The notes beneath the pieces are model-generated. The model searched no databases. It was not told the DNA's origin and saw only the letters and a program-made list of their open reading frames with translations. Below are positions 8,994-19,719 of a stretch of 64,000 bases of DNA, one piece after another. The DNA is from Siphonodentalium dalli (Eukaryota; Mollusca; Scaphopoda; Gadilida; Siphonodentaliidae). Location: NCBI GenBank assembly GCA_032622095.1, contig CP136063.1:92791980-92855979 (forward strand). Reading direction: 5' to 3'. Made by a program: the position numbers and the translations under genes. Every line of letters starts with the position of its first letter. Position 1 is the first letter of the stretch.

Positions 8994-9743
8994 TGTGCCA
9001 ATACGGGTACATATAACTCTTAAGGCTATCAGAACGGTTTGATTATTTATATATAACAAAGTCAATAATGTTCAATCATCGGTATCTGGGTTTCTCTTCC
9101 TGTCGTCTGCTTGGGTTGGGATCTTCTTCCGTCTTCATAGGTTGGATGTATCTGCTTGTCTTCTACTCGGTTGAGTTCCGGTTGAGTTTATCTTCCTGTC
9201 GTCTCATGTTCTTCTTCCGCCGGCGCATCAGTGAGATGTTGTTAGGATCACAAGATCATCGTGTTTACCTTGTATCTTCATCCATCTTTCTAGCTGCTTT
9301 TCTCTGGCGTCCGATAATTCGTTGTTACTATCGGGTAGCTGGTTAGAACTGTCTTCTCATGTTGGCGTGCTTCTTCCGAAAATACCCAGTGTCTGCTAAT
9401 GACGGCCATGTGTATTTTCACGGCGCGTCGGTTCATCGTACTTAGGGTAATTGAGTGATCGTCAGCTCCCCATGGGTCCTATTAACTCTCCTGGTTTCAG
9501 TAGCTTTCTAGGCGATACATCTGGTCTTGCTAATCCTCAAGACCGTGTTCTGTTTACTCCACAAATCATTTCCCTATGTTATTGCATGGACGCTCGCTAA
9601 TTCGATTTGGTGCTCAGTACTTTTGTGATCTAGATGTGGTCAACAGCGACGCTGATATGTGTGGTAATCGAGCGCCCCTCTGACAGAGATTTCCTATCTT
9701 CTTCCCGGGTTGAAAGTTATGTCCCTGTGGTTGTCTTGGCACA
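8994..9743 (-). repeat. 5' LTR of the Gypsy element
   Basis: 750 bp, identical to the left LTR except for G at 9378. On the minus strand a TATA-like run, TATATATAAATAA (9043-9055), lies close to the inner end of the LTR and could position transcription start in the last tens of bases. No clear AATAAA was found in the LTR. Confidence 0.97.
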
Positions 9744-9870
9744 CCGTGTGACGCCAGCTTCGCGCATGCGCAGACCAGACCTCGGAAACGGGTAGAGCTA
9801 TCGACTTGAAATTTTGTTTTTGAATAGCCCGGACAACGTCGGGCTCATCGGCTAGTACATATATATAATA

Positions 9871-10380
9871 CTAGCCGATGAGCCCGACGTTGTCCGGGTT
9901 ATTCAAAAACCAAATTTCAAGTCGATAGCTCCACCCGTTTCCGAGATCCGGTCTGCGCATGCGCGAAGCTGGCGTCGCACGGGCTCGGCGACCCGATAAA
10001 ATTCGTATTCGGGGCAAGATACATTCACATACCAAATTTCAAGTCGATAGCTCTACCCGTTTCCAAGATCTCGTCTGCGCATGCGCGAAGCTGGAGTCGC
10101 ACGGGCTCAACGACCCGATAAAATTCGTATTCGGGGCAAGATACATTCACATACCAAATTTCAAGTCGATAGCTCCACCCGTTTCCGAGATCTTTTCTGC
10201 GCATGCGCTGCACGGGCGTCGAACGGGCTCGCCAATACGACAACGACCACCGCCTGGTCAAACTACACACACGTACCAAGTTTCGTCCCGATCGGTCGAG
10301 AATCGTAGATTTGTATTAATGACAGACAGACAAACAAACAGACAGACAGACAGACAGAGGTCTTCAAAATATATATGAGA
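9871..10380 (-). mobile_element. Non-autonomous Helitron-like copy C, intact
   Basis: On the minus strand it begins TCTCATATATATTTTGAAGA at 10380, preceded by A, and ends with a hairpin and CTAG at 9874-9871, followed by T. That is the A^T insertion typical of Helitrons, with no target duplication. It is 510 bp and carries the (GTCT)n block and 122-bp units. It faces copy B end to end, 15 bp apart (9856-9870). Confidence 0.85.
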
Positions 10381-10394
10381 TACCATAATAGTAT

Positions 10395-11090
10395 ACCATG
10401 CAAGTAAATACCGGTATTCAAGAATTATTATAAATCAGAGACTACCACCCCCTACCCCATATTATAAGGAATACCGGAATATATTAATTATTATAAATCA
10501 TAGGCTACCACCCTATATTCTGTATAAACAGGAATACCGGTATATATGAATTATTATAATTCATAGGCTACTATCCATACCACTCATAATAAGTAATACC
10601 TACCACTCTGCCCCTATAATAAGGAATACCGGAGTATATTAATTATTATAAATCATAGACTACCACCCTATATTCTTGTTATAAGGAATACCGGTATCTA
10701 TGAATATTATAAATCATAGGCTACTATCCCTACCCCTCATAATAAGTAATACCGGTATATATAAATTATTATAAATCATAGGCTACCGCTCTGCCCCTTA
10801 TAATAAGCAATACCGGAATATATGAATTATTATAAATAAGAGGTTACCACCCATATACCCATCATAACAAGTAATGCCGGTATATATGAATTATTATAAA
10901 TCAGTAGTACCACCCTACCCCTTATAATAAGTAATACGGGTATATATGAATTATTATACATCAGAGACTACCACCCCTATCCCTTACAATAAGGAATATC
11001 GGTCTATATGAATTATTATAAATCAGTTGCTACAACCCATATCCCTTATATCGGTATATATGAATTATTATAAATCATTGATAAATATAT
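10395..11090. repeat. Minisatellite, about 62-bp unit, around 11 copies
   Basis: Degenerate tandem units carrying AATACCGGTATATATGAA, then TTATTATAAATCATAGGCTA and a C-rich segment. Successive ATACCGG landmarks at 10471 and 10534 are 63 bp apart; some units are partial. Confidence 0.85.
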
Positions 11091-11347
11091 CCATTATAAG
11101 ATGTGAGTCAGTGACATGCCATGTTCATTGAGAAATCAAACTGCCATAATAATTAAAATTTTCACAATGTTACCTAAGCAATTCCTATAGATATATCTTT
11201 CTTTATAACAAAGAGAGCGTGCGACAAATGACGTCATGTGGGTATTTCCGCAGATAAGGGGAACTCCCTCATTATTATACCATTATCATATCATTATCAT
11301 ATCATTTGCATTCGTTATTCGGCAACTTTCGGCTCTTCTCGTCACAT
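11091..11347. other. Unassigned non-coding
   Basis: No gene, RNA or clear repeat seen apart from a short CATTATCATAT duplication near 11280-11305. Confidence 0.5.
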
Positions 11348-11506
11348 GTATTAGATTCGAGTCGACAAAAATCCGTCGTTTGAAACCAAGACGGATTTCA
11401 GACGCATCACCGACGAAGATTCGTCTGAATTGGACGGAAATTCGTCTGTGATGCGTCTGACACGGATCTAATTGTTTCAAACGTCGCATTTTTGACGCAT
11501 TTAATA
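11348..11506. mobile_element. MITE-like foldback element
   Basis: The left end GTATTAGATTC...CCGTCGTTTGAAAC matches the inverted right end near 11470-11506 with a small gap. Inside is a second hairpin whose arms CAGACGCATCAC and GTGATGCGTCTG lie near 11399-11461. No ORF and no clear target duplication. Confidence 0.65.
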
Positions 11507-11519
11507 CAATTGTGGGTCT

Positions 11520-11560
11520 GGTATTAGATTCGAGTCGACAAAAATCCGTCGTTTGGAACG
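11520..11560. repeat. Second partial copy of the MITE left end
   Basis: Repeats about 37 bases of the left terminus at 11348, in the same orientation, then diverges. It may be a truncated neighbour or a duplicated end. Confidence 0.65.
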
Positions 11561-11881
11561 GGCCTCAGACTCAACTGACACCGACGCGGCACAGATCAAA
11601 TCGCTTTGGTCTGCTTATAGTTAATTCATTATTTCTGTCTAGTCTAAGCTGACAAGATTCATAGTGAATCGTCAATTTACGCTACTGCCCAGCAGCGATA
11701 ACCACGCCTGCCATAAATTGCCAGACTGAATTATAGCAGGTTAGACATCACACACCGATATATCTGACAACAAGGAACGACGTGTTTCAAATTTGGTGGA
11801 CTTACCACCAGATTTCGCTGGATTGTTCTTCAATTAGACTGGCACTTCATTGAAATCGCGACAGCAAAGATACAAGTATTT
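11561..11881. other. Unassigned non-coding
   Basis: No gene, RNA or repeat structure recognised. Confidence 0.5.
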
Positions 11882-12692
11882 TGTCATCGACCGCCTTCAA
11901 CCTTTTTGACTAAACTATCTATCTATACGTACGTAGCAGCCCACCATGCATCCTTCCCGATACACCAAAGCATCTGATATTTGTTTTTTCCTTTATTAAC
12001 TCCTTAGTCACTAATTTAGAATTTGAAAATACCACGCCTATACATTCAGTTTCGATGTTTATTTGCGACGACAAGCTCTTTATTGGGGCAAATTACCACC
12101 GAAGCATGATGAAAAATGAACCTGCACATGGCGTCGATTTTGAGATAAATTGTTCAATAATTTCGGATATTCACTGTTCTTGTCATTGGATATGTAACAC
12201 ATAATAAATATTCAATGTTATTATAATATATCTCTTCACAATAGACGCACGATCTATCAATTTATCGATGGTGTACCATACAATTTCCCTATTTCGATAA
12301 AAATTCGAGGACTTGTATGTTTTCATCCGTTGTAGTCATTTTTTTGTACTTTTTCGAAGATGCACCATACTGGTATCAAAAAGTGTTCCATGTCATAATT
12401 GATTGTTTTTTTTCTGGATAACTGACTGTTTTTTTCTGGATAATGATACATATTCTAATAGATGGGCAATATTGGATCCTATACTGGACTTATGAACGTG
12501 AACGTAGTGATCATATCTGGAGATGGTTTTGTCATCGACCACCTTCAACCTTTTTGACTAAACTATCTATCTATACGTACGTAGCAGCCCACCATGCATC
12601 CTTCCCGATACACCAAAGCATCTGATATTTGTTTTTTTCTTTATTAACTCCTTAGTCACTAATTTAGAATTTGAAAATACCACGCCTATACA
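11882..12692. repeat. 163-bp direct repeats flanking about 485 bp
   Basis: 11882-12044 and 12530-12692 are 163 bp each and nearly identical, with two differences noticed. Both begin TGTCATCGACC and end CCTATACA, so they have the TG...CA ends of LTRs. No target duplication, convincing primer site or ORF was found between them, so a small TRIM-like element or a simple segment duplication are both possible. Confidence 0.75.
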
Positions 12693-13930
12693 GAATGTGG
12701 GGGGCAATGCCATAGACATAGGTTCCAATACATACGGCTGTTACGGCATATATTGCTATATAGTGTTTATATATGTCCTAGAATAATATAGGGACTGTTT
12801 GCCGTGTGTATGTAGTCTTTGTGTGTTGTAACTTGTAATAATTTTCCCACAATGACGTAGAGCAGACCACCCTATTACCAAGAAGGGCGTTATGGAACAA
12901 CATATGTACAATATATAACAAGAAAACCATAGTCAGAAATGGTAACGCCACCAAGATTATGGTATTACATATAAATAGAAATTATAAAAAATACATAAAA
13001 TATTTTGATAACAATTGCGTTTAAACAAGTAATCCTTCAAATTATTACTAACAAAGTAAACGACTGTGGGGTCACTCAACAGATTATAAAGACTTGGACA
13101 TAGTATACTGTAAATACTAAAATTTAAATGAAATAATTAAAAGATAAAATTTAGCAAGTAGTAAAAGTTAAATTTTCTCATTTTTGTTTTGGTTAAATAA
13201 AGCAATAATTTAAATGTAACATTTGGTTTAAAAAAAATTATTGACCGTGGCTCTTCCAATAATTGCGCGACTGACCTGGTCAATTGTTCTTAAGAAGTTG
13301 TTTTGATAATTACTATGGAGGGAAATAGTTGTGGCTGTGGCTTCGCAAGTAATTACCTTGGTGACGTGATGTTAACAAATCTGAACTCCAGTTAACCAAG
13401 GACGCTTCATACCAAATATAAGGTGAATTATTAATTCTTTAGAAGTTGTTTTAAGATTTACTATGGAGGGAAAGAATTGTGGTGCTGGCTTCGCAACTAT
13501 TTGACCTCATTGTAACAAATATAAATATTAGTCACTCAGGCAATAGATGTATCTATTCTGTATATTAACTTATTGGGTCTTACGTGTCTTGAGATGTCTA
13601 AATAGTTTTCGATGGACAGATCGCGCAAGGGACCCACGCCAATCTTCTCTGTTGGGATTCCAATTGTTGGCTCATTAAATGGGCACATATGCTTAAGATA
13701 CAGTCGCACGCTCCCGTAAGTCGGGTTTTGGATCACAGTTAATGAAAATATCATTGAAATAATCGGTTTCCCCCAATAAACATCCATATATTGAATATAC
13801 ATGTTTTGGAGCAGAATTAGGCAGTCCATATTGGACGCCATCATGGAATTTATTTTGTTTTGATTTTCACACATAATTATTAGTTATATGGATGGAGTTC
13901 TCATTAAACCTCACATCCTTCTATTGGTTA
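12693..13930. other. Unassigned AT-rich non-coding with a short duplication
   Basis: No supported gene. A roughly 45-bp phrase (AGAAGTTGTTTT...ACTATGGAGGGAAA) occurs near 13292 and 13441, suggesting a diverged tandem duplication of about 150 bp. The 112-codon minus-strand ORF at 13536-13874 has no recognisable features. Confidence 0.5.
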
Positions 13931-14393
13931 CAGTAATAAGGTAATTGACCACTTAACCACATCAGAATTATTGGTAATGTTTCAGGATTTGAAATCCTGA
14001 AAATTTACCAATAATTTTGCTGTGGTCAATTACTTTGGACATTACTGTATGAGGATTGAGTTATCATTAAACCTCAAATCCTTATATTGGTTACAGTAAT
14101 GCCCAAAGTAATTGACCACTTAACCACAGCAGAATTATGTATTTTTTCAGCATTTACAATCCTCAAATTACCCATTATTATGCTGTGGTTAAGTGGTCAA
14201 TTGCTTTGAACATTACTGTATGATGATTGAGTTATCATTAAACCTCAAATCCTTATATTGGTTACAGTAATGCCCAAAGTAATTGACCCTTTAACCACAG
14301 CATAATTATGGGTAATTTTTCAGGATTTAGAATCATGAAAAAATACACACAATTTTGCTGTGGTTAAGTGATGAATTACTTTGGACATTACTG
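13931..14393. mobile_element. Three tandem palindromic MITEs with TA flanks
   Basis: Three units (13931-14047, 14094-14218, 14265-14393), each nearly a perfect palindrome. They begin CAGTAATG and end CATTACTG, with inner arms such as TTGACCACTTAACCACAGCA. Each is flanked by TA, as expected of Tc1/mariner-type elements. The spacers between them (TATGAGGATTGAGTTATC...) are also repeated, so MITE plus flank was amplified as a unit of about 171 bp. Confidence 0.85.
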
Positions 14394-15942
14394 TATGTAG
14401 ATGGAGTTAAACCTCACTTCAGTGTGTTGGGGATTTGGACCTTGACTTGGGACCTTTGGTTTTTAACGCAACAAATGCGCGTACACCGTATACACAAATT
14501 TTTTATGTAACCAGAGTTTTTCTTGGATAAGATGAGTTTGAAGCCTGCTTACATTTCAAAATGTTGTCAGTTTTGTATTGTCTGCAGCGGATCTCGAAGC
14601 TTTGAAGCAAAAGTTACAAAAGATAAAATGTGTATGTGACGAGACTATAATACAAATGAAAAAATAAATTGAGGGAGGGGTGGGCGATACAGGGAACTAA
14701 GGGTTGAACCGATATAAATTTGTAGAGCAATAACGACCAATGTTGACATATTATGCATATCAACTCTACTGTTGCAACAAGGCTATAAAATATGGGGGTG
14801 TCAGAATCTTAGTCATCTCTATATAGTGCCAGAATAGTCATTTATGGAGTTCTATAAGATGTTGGGTTGGTTATATGGACTCGGAGAAAAAAGGGGTTTG
14901 TACCAATGAAGTTGATGAACTGACATAAATTAGTGGATCGATGTTGCCATGTAATGCATCGTGACTGTACTAAAGCAGCAATTATATAAAATTGGGGGGG
15001 GTCGGGGGGGGGTCTGAAATTATCTCTATAGTTGGCACCAGGATTATATAGAAAGGAATAGCAATTGATATACATATACGGTATACTATAGTAATACCAT
15101 AGACATATAAGTACAAGTATCACGCGATAAAATATTAAGTAACGTGACTATAGCGATGAAAAAATTAAATAAATTGGACCGGGATTAGAGGTTGGGTTGG
15201 TTATATGTGGATAATTGGATATGGAATTCATACCGATGAAACGATACAAACTAGTGGAGCGATAAAGACACTTCGTCAGGCTACGCGGGGGAATAGGGGT
15301 TGATACGATAGACCGAAATAAATTTGTCGAATGATAATGACCAATGTTGACGTATAAAGTAACGCGACTGTACTATCACACAATTATCAGGTAGAACCGG
15401 TCAAATATGACAGGGTACAGCACGTAATTATTTCCTAGATCGAAGAATTTTTTTTATTTTTTTTCGATGATAAAATTTAGCATGGGATTTGCCATTAAAA
15501 TCGATATATGTCTATAAAACTGTCATTTTTCAAAATTTTGAGCTGAAACTTGGTGTGTATGTGTATAATACTACTACATTCTTAAAATGACAGAGTTCAG
15601 CGCGTAATTATGTTTTAGATGGAAGAAATTGAATTTGTTTTCGATAACAAATTTACAGCGTGTACGGCCTACGGCCAGTACGGGTCATTGAGTATGCTCA
15701 ATTTTTGTAAACAAACTTTTGTCAATAGCCGTTTTGGTCAAACTAAACCTTCTTCGACCGGGACAGCAGATCCGAATAGTAGCTAAGATGTATTTAGATA
15801 GAATTATCAAAAGAATATGACCGATCAGGGTATATTTTAAGAGAATAGAGCGGAGAAATCTTGGTGATAATTCCAGAAAATAAAGATGGAGGTGAATCAC
15901 AATTAAACTTCCCACAATGCACTTCACTAAACCAGAGGTTCT
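14394..15942. other. Diverged long tandem repeats, non-coding
   Basis: Phrases such as GAAAAAATAAATTG, GGTTGGGTTGGTTATATG and GACCAATGTTGACRTAT recur near 14650-14890 and 15150-15350, suggesting old tandem copies of several hundred bases. A smaller duplication (CAGCRCGTAATTAT) occurs near 15418 and 15599. G-runs at about 14994-15011. No gene. Confidence 0.5.
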
Positions 15943-16377
15943 CAATGGGTTACACATTATTTTCAGTCTATCAGATTATTTATATTTTCAACAACAAGTG
16001 ACTTTAAGTTTACAATTTCAGCCTGTCCTGACTCTATCGATACGATTTAACACATTTTCAAAAACGTATTATACACCGGTGGCGTTAACTTTACAATTTA
16101 AGCATCTACGTGATTCTATCGGTACGATTGAGTAAGGTACAAACAAGAATACATCAGGGGCTCCCAATGGGTTATATATTATTTTCAGTCTATCAAATTA
16201 TTTATATTTTCAACAACATATTATTACACCGGTGACTTTAAATTTACAATTTCAGCCTGTCCTGACTCTATCGATACGATTTATCATATTTTCATAAACA
16301 TATTATACACCGGTGACGTTAACTTTACAATTTCGGCATCTACGTGATTCTATCGGTACGATTGAGTAAGGTACACA
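15943..16377. repeat. Tandem duplication of about 220 bp
   Basis: 15943-16142 and 16165-16377 share CAATGGGTTA, TTTCAGTCTATCA, CCTGTCCTGACTCTATCGAT and CGGTACGATTGAGTAAGGTA in the same order. Each copy contains smaller inner repeats around ACACCGGTG. Non-coding. Confidence 0.85.
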
Positions 16378-18273
16378 AAATCTCCAAGGATACATTCGCC
16401 CTGTCCACCACGCGATATCAAAATCTCAAAAGCTAGAAACACCACAGGTGGCGTAATAATCCTTTTATTTCAGACACAAAGAACGCCCTTATCCCTGCCA
16501 CGTGGGTGTGTATGGGCTATGTAAAGACGTGACTTATGTATCTAAGAAATTAATAAAGACATTTAAATAAAAAAAAAAAAATTATAATAACAATTAATAA
16601 TGTTCATAATTGGCACATTACGCGTATAGAACAAACATGTTTCAGTATATTGAGAAATTATTTTTCATATCACAGTTCCCTAATATTCCATTGGTCTGTC
16701 ATAATGTTTGTGTATGTAAGTCCACGTATAAATGCCATGAATACCATTTATTCACAAAATATACCAATAAATGCTGTATAATGTACCAAATCTAACCATC
16801 ACAAATCCGAAAGCTACCAGGAAGAGGCGCCCTAATCAGCCTGTATTAATCGACAACAGGTGAATTTAACAGGTACTGTCATATACTTTGGCCATTTTAG
16901 TGTCCCTCTTTCCCCAACAAATCATCCCTTGGAGATTATAACACTATGTGGTCCATTATCTCAAATGTGTACATAGTTTGATTTGATAGTTTTAACTAAT
17001 AAGCTTATCTAGCCCTTCCTAATCCCCGCATCATATTTCCATTTGTCACCTCTCTGGCTCAGCGTGACATTTCATAATTTACTAATCCAAAAAGCCCATA
17101 GGGCGAAGCTTTCGGATTATGTTACTGTTATATTATTATATTGTGTCAACTTACATGAAACCAATACTCTTTTATACAAAACAAAATCAAAGCGAAATAG
17201 AGTGAGCCGGTAAAATGAGTCTTTTTGTCTAACCGCCTGTTCGCAGTAGCGACCATTGCTCCAGGCTGTATAATGCAATTATCTCATTGGCTCACACAGC
17301 TAATTGCGGTAGGGTCAATTACCGGAGTACTGATGAGCGCGCGTTCACTGTGAGTAATCATGTTGTGATCACAGTAATCTGCGACACGTAACTTCACACA
17401 GATCTGTATACAGATCTACCCCAATGTTATCATACCCTTGTCAGCTCTACCAGAGTGCTGCGACAGTAGCTATGCACTTGGCTTGTTTCGGGCAGCATTC
17501 TCATTTTCTGTCTATGCTTTCGCGAGAGTTGGATAACTTTGTCCCCGCTAATCAGGCTGACACGACCCGAGTAATTCAACTCAGGACATCGGGGGGGGGG
17601 GGGGGTCCTGATCTCGAGGGCCGTTTTTAAGTAAAGTTCCGTTATTTCAAACACAATAGTTCAGCTGCCCTCCATGTCGTTACAATTCCGTCTATACCAC
17701 AAAGCGCCTTTTGTCCTAGTAGATTACTAGCGCAGTTTAAGATTTTGCGTGGTTCTATGACAGGCCCTTTATTTGTGAATTCAAATTGGCCATCATTAGC
17801 TCGCCGTCATTTCCAAGACAGATTACATAAGAGTTTGGCTAATAAGGTTAGCAACATCGCGTGTTATAATTCCGAATCGGTGCTTTTTCATGGGCGGTCG
17901 GGCAAGGACATTCGGACGTCCAAATAAGAGCTATGGGTAGGTGAAAATCTGATGCCTTTCGGAGGTATATTCGAAGCCCAGAGTTGCTTTCCGCTGGTGA
18001 CAGGGTCTTGTCTTAGTTTCTTTCCAGTCTGTAGGAACCTACTGGGTTTTATTTGGCTTTCCTTCTAAATTTCCTCCTTCGGTAGGTGCTGCCGGAAGCT
18101 GGGTTTTATCTTTGTCCCCTTGCAAGCACGTGTCTCCTTCTGGTGCAGGGAGCATTCATATACAAGGGTTGGGTTGAGTGGGCGTGATGTATCGATAGGT
18201 CGAATTAATTTTGTAGATTGTATGAATCTGAACATGGTTGTATCTGATTACAGTTGCCCAAATCAGCAAATAT
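16378..18273. other. Unassigned non-coding
   Basis: No supported gene. Short ORFs here (for example 17424-17630) lack any recognisable motif. A run of about 15 G lies near 17591-17605. Ordinary AT-rich DNA otherwise. Confidence 0.5.
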
Positions 18274-18287
18274 GTAGTCAAGTTTTG
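18274..18287. repeat. Left target-site duplication of the LINE
   Basis: GTAGTCAAGTTTTG, repeated exactly at 23946-23959 after the LINE. Confidence 0.9.
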
Positions 18288-18393
18288 GACTTCCGGTATG
18301 CTGCGCGAATAACAAAGTCGCAAAAACGTGCTCCGAAAAACGCTATCATTATATATCACGAAATTAGGAAAGTCAATTTCTGTTTTTGAAAAT

Positions 18394-19194
18394 ATGGCAA
18401 CACGATCAAGAAAGGGTGAACCAAGTGATAAAACATATCAATGTTCTAGTTTTGACGACATCTCAACATGCTTCCAACAACTCCACACTTCACTCAGCGG
18501 ACAAATCAGCGAGGTCGAGACAAAAGTGGAAAAAAGTCGTCGCGGTAGAAAAAGTTGCTGAAGAAACGAAAAAAAAAGTGTCTACCTTAGAAATAAATAC
18601 AGTTCCACAGATCGACACACGATTCGCGGAGTTAGAAGAAAGGTTTGATGAAATGCAAACAGGTTACGAAAAAAAACTCGAGGAAATGGGAGAGAGACTC
18701 GATGAATATGAAAAAAAACACTGAACTTATGGAAGAAAAAACAGACCGAACAGAAAATTCCCAAATAAAGTTAGACCTCTGGGGACGTAAGTGGAATTTA
18801 ATCATAAGGGATTAAAGGAACAAACAAAGAAACTCCAGCAGCCACTCTTGGAAAAACTTTAAAGTCGTTTAAAGACAATCTTCAGATAGAGGAGGAAAGA
18901 ATCGACAAAATGGCTTGTGCAGCATGCCATCGACTCCCTACAGGGAAACCAGGCACCCCAGACATTATCATTCGGTTTGTAAATCTATGTGATCGTGACT
19001 TAATTCTGGATGAGGCAAAGAAGTTAGCAGCGGGAACGGGATACGGCATCGCAGTAGACCTGCCACCGATACTCTCGAAACTCCGAGGTCAACTGTTGAG
19101 AGAACGTGGGGAAATGGAACCAGCAGAAAGGAAGAAAACAAAGTTGGTGTACCTAAAGATAGAGTCTTTTCTAAAACTGGAAAAGAAAAACTGA
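18394..19194 (+). pseudogene. ORF1: LINE ORF1 relic (coiled coil plus RNA-binding domain)
   Basis: The likely start is the ATG at 18394 (MATRSRKGEPSDKTY). The reading frame moves at least three times: the first frame ends near 18561, a second runs to 18724, a third near 18725-18810, and the last at about 18815-19194. The middle part is a heptad-like coiled coil (FAELEERFDEMQTGYEKKLE). The last part (DIIIRFVNLCDRDLILDEAK) resembles the RRM and C-terminal region of L1-type ORF1p, an RNA-binding chaperone of the LINE particle. The breaks look like single-base indels in A-rich runs. Confidence 0.8.
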
Positions 19195-19235
19195 CTGAAA
19201 AATGACTATCGTAGAATAGTAAAGTGAACATTTAA

Positions 19236-19498
19236 GTGATATTCTCAGGGTGAATCAAAAACATTTCATTGTATCTATATATCGTTATTGCTGGCAAAAG
19301 TCTAAAAGACTCTATTAATGTTGAACAATCGTTTATTTTGTTCTATATGAACCTAGTTTTTGGACAGTGATATTCTCAGGGTGAATCAAAAACATTTCAT
19401 TGTGTTTATATATCTTTATTGTTGGCAAAAGTCTAAAAGACTCTATTAATGTTGAACAATTGTTTATTTTGTTCTGTATGAACCTAGTTTTTGGACAG
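19236..19498. repeat. 131-bp tandem duplication between LINE ORF1 and ORF2
   Basis: Two units starting GTGATATTCTCAGGG at 19236 and 19367, each ending GTTTTTGGACAG, with a few differences. Non-coding. Confidence 0.93.
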
Positions 19499-19719
19499 AA
19501 AAGTCTTCTTCTTTTCTATTGGCTTAAATACCAGAATAGAGCCCAATTTCTTTTACTTCGGACCGTGTAGATCATTATCGGATGAAAAATCTAAATCATG
19601 AGAACAGTTATCTTACCGTATATACTTTTGCATTAAGCTTTGGGATGGGGAGGGGGAAAAATACAAAACAAATTTGCTAGTTTTAACACAATGCACAGTC
19701 ATTATAATTGTAAAGTGAA

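Larger units (their letters stand above)
1349..9743 (-). mobile_element. Gypsy-type LTR retrotransposon, near-complete, recent
   Basis: Two 750-bp LTRs enclose gag and pol on the minus strand. The domain order protease, RT, RNase H, integrase within pol places it in the Gypsy (Ty3) superfamily. LTR ends are an 8-bp inverted repeat, TGTGCCAA and TTGGCACA. A 4-bp target duplication, CCGT, lies at 1345-1348 and 9744-9747. The LTRs differ at one position only (T at 1733, G at 9378), and gag and pol are open throughout, so insertion was recent and the copy may still be active. It sits inside a Helitron repeat unit. Confidence 0.95.
951..9855 (+). mobile_element. Non-autonomous Helitron-like copy B, split by the Gypsy element
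   Basis: It begins with TCTCATATATATTTTGAAGA at 951, directly after the CTAG that ends copy A, and ends with a hairpin plus CTAG at 9852-9855 followed by T. Removing the Gypsy element and one 4-bp target duplication (1349-9747) leaves about 506 bp, close to the 510 bp of copy C. It holds a (GTCT)n stretch near 985-1005 and 122-bp units. The interruption falls inside the phrase GCCGAGCCCGTGCGACGCC of one unit. Confidence 0.8.

Noticed and set aside
10395-11090. CRISPR-like array
   Set aside because: Units are degenerate tandem repeats without conserved repeats separating unique spacers, and the DNA is eukaryotic.
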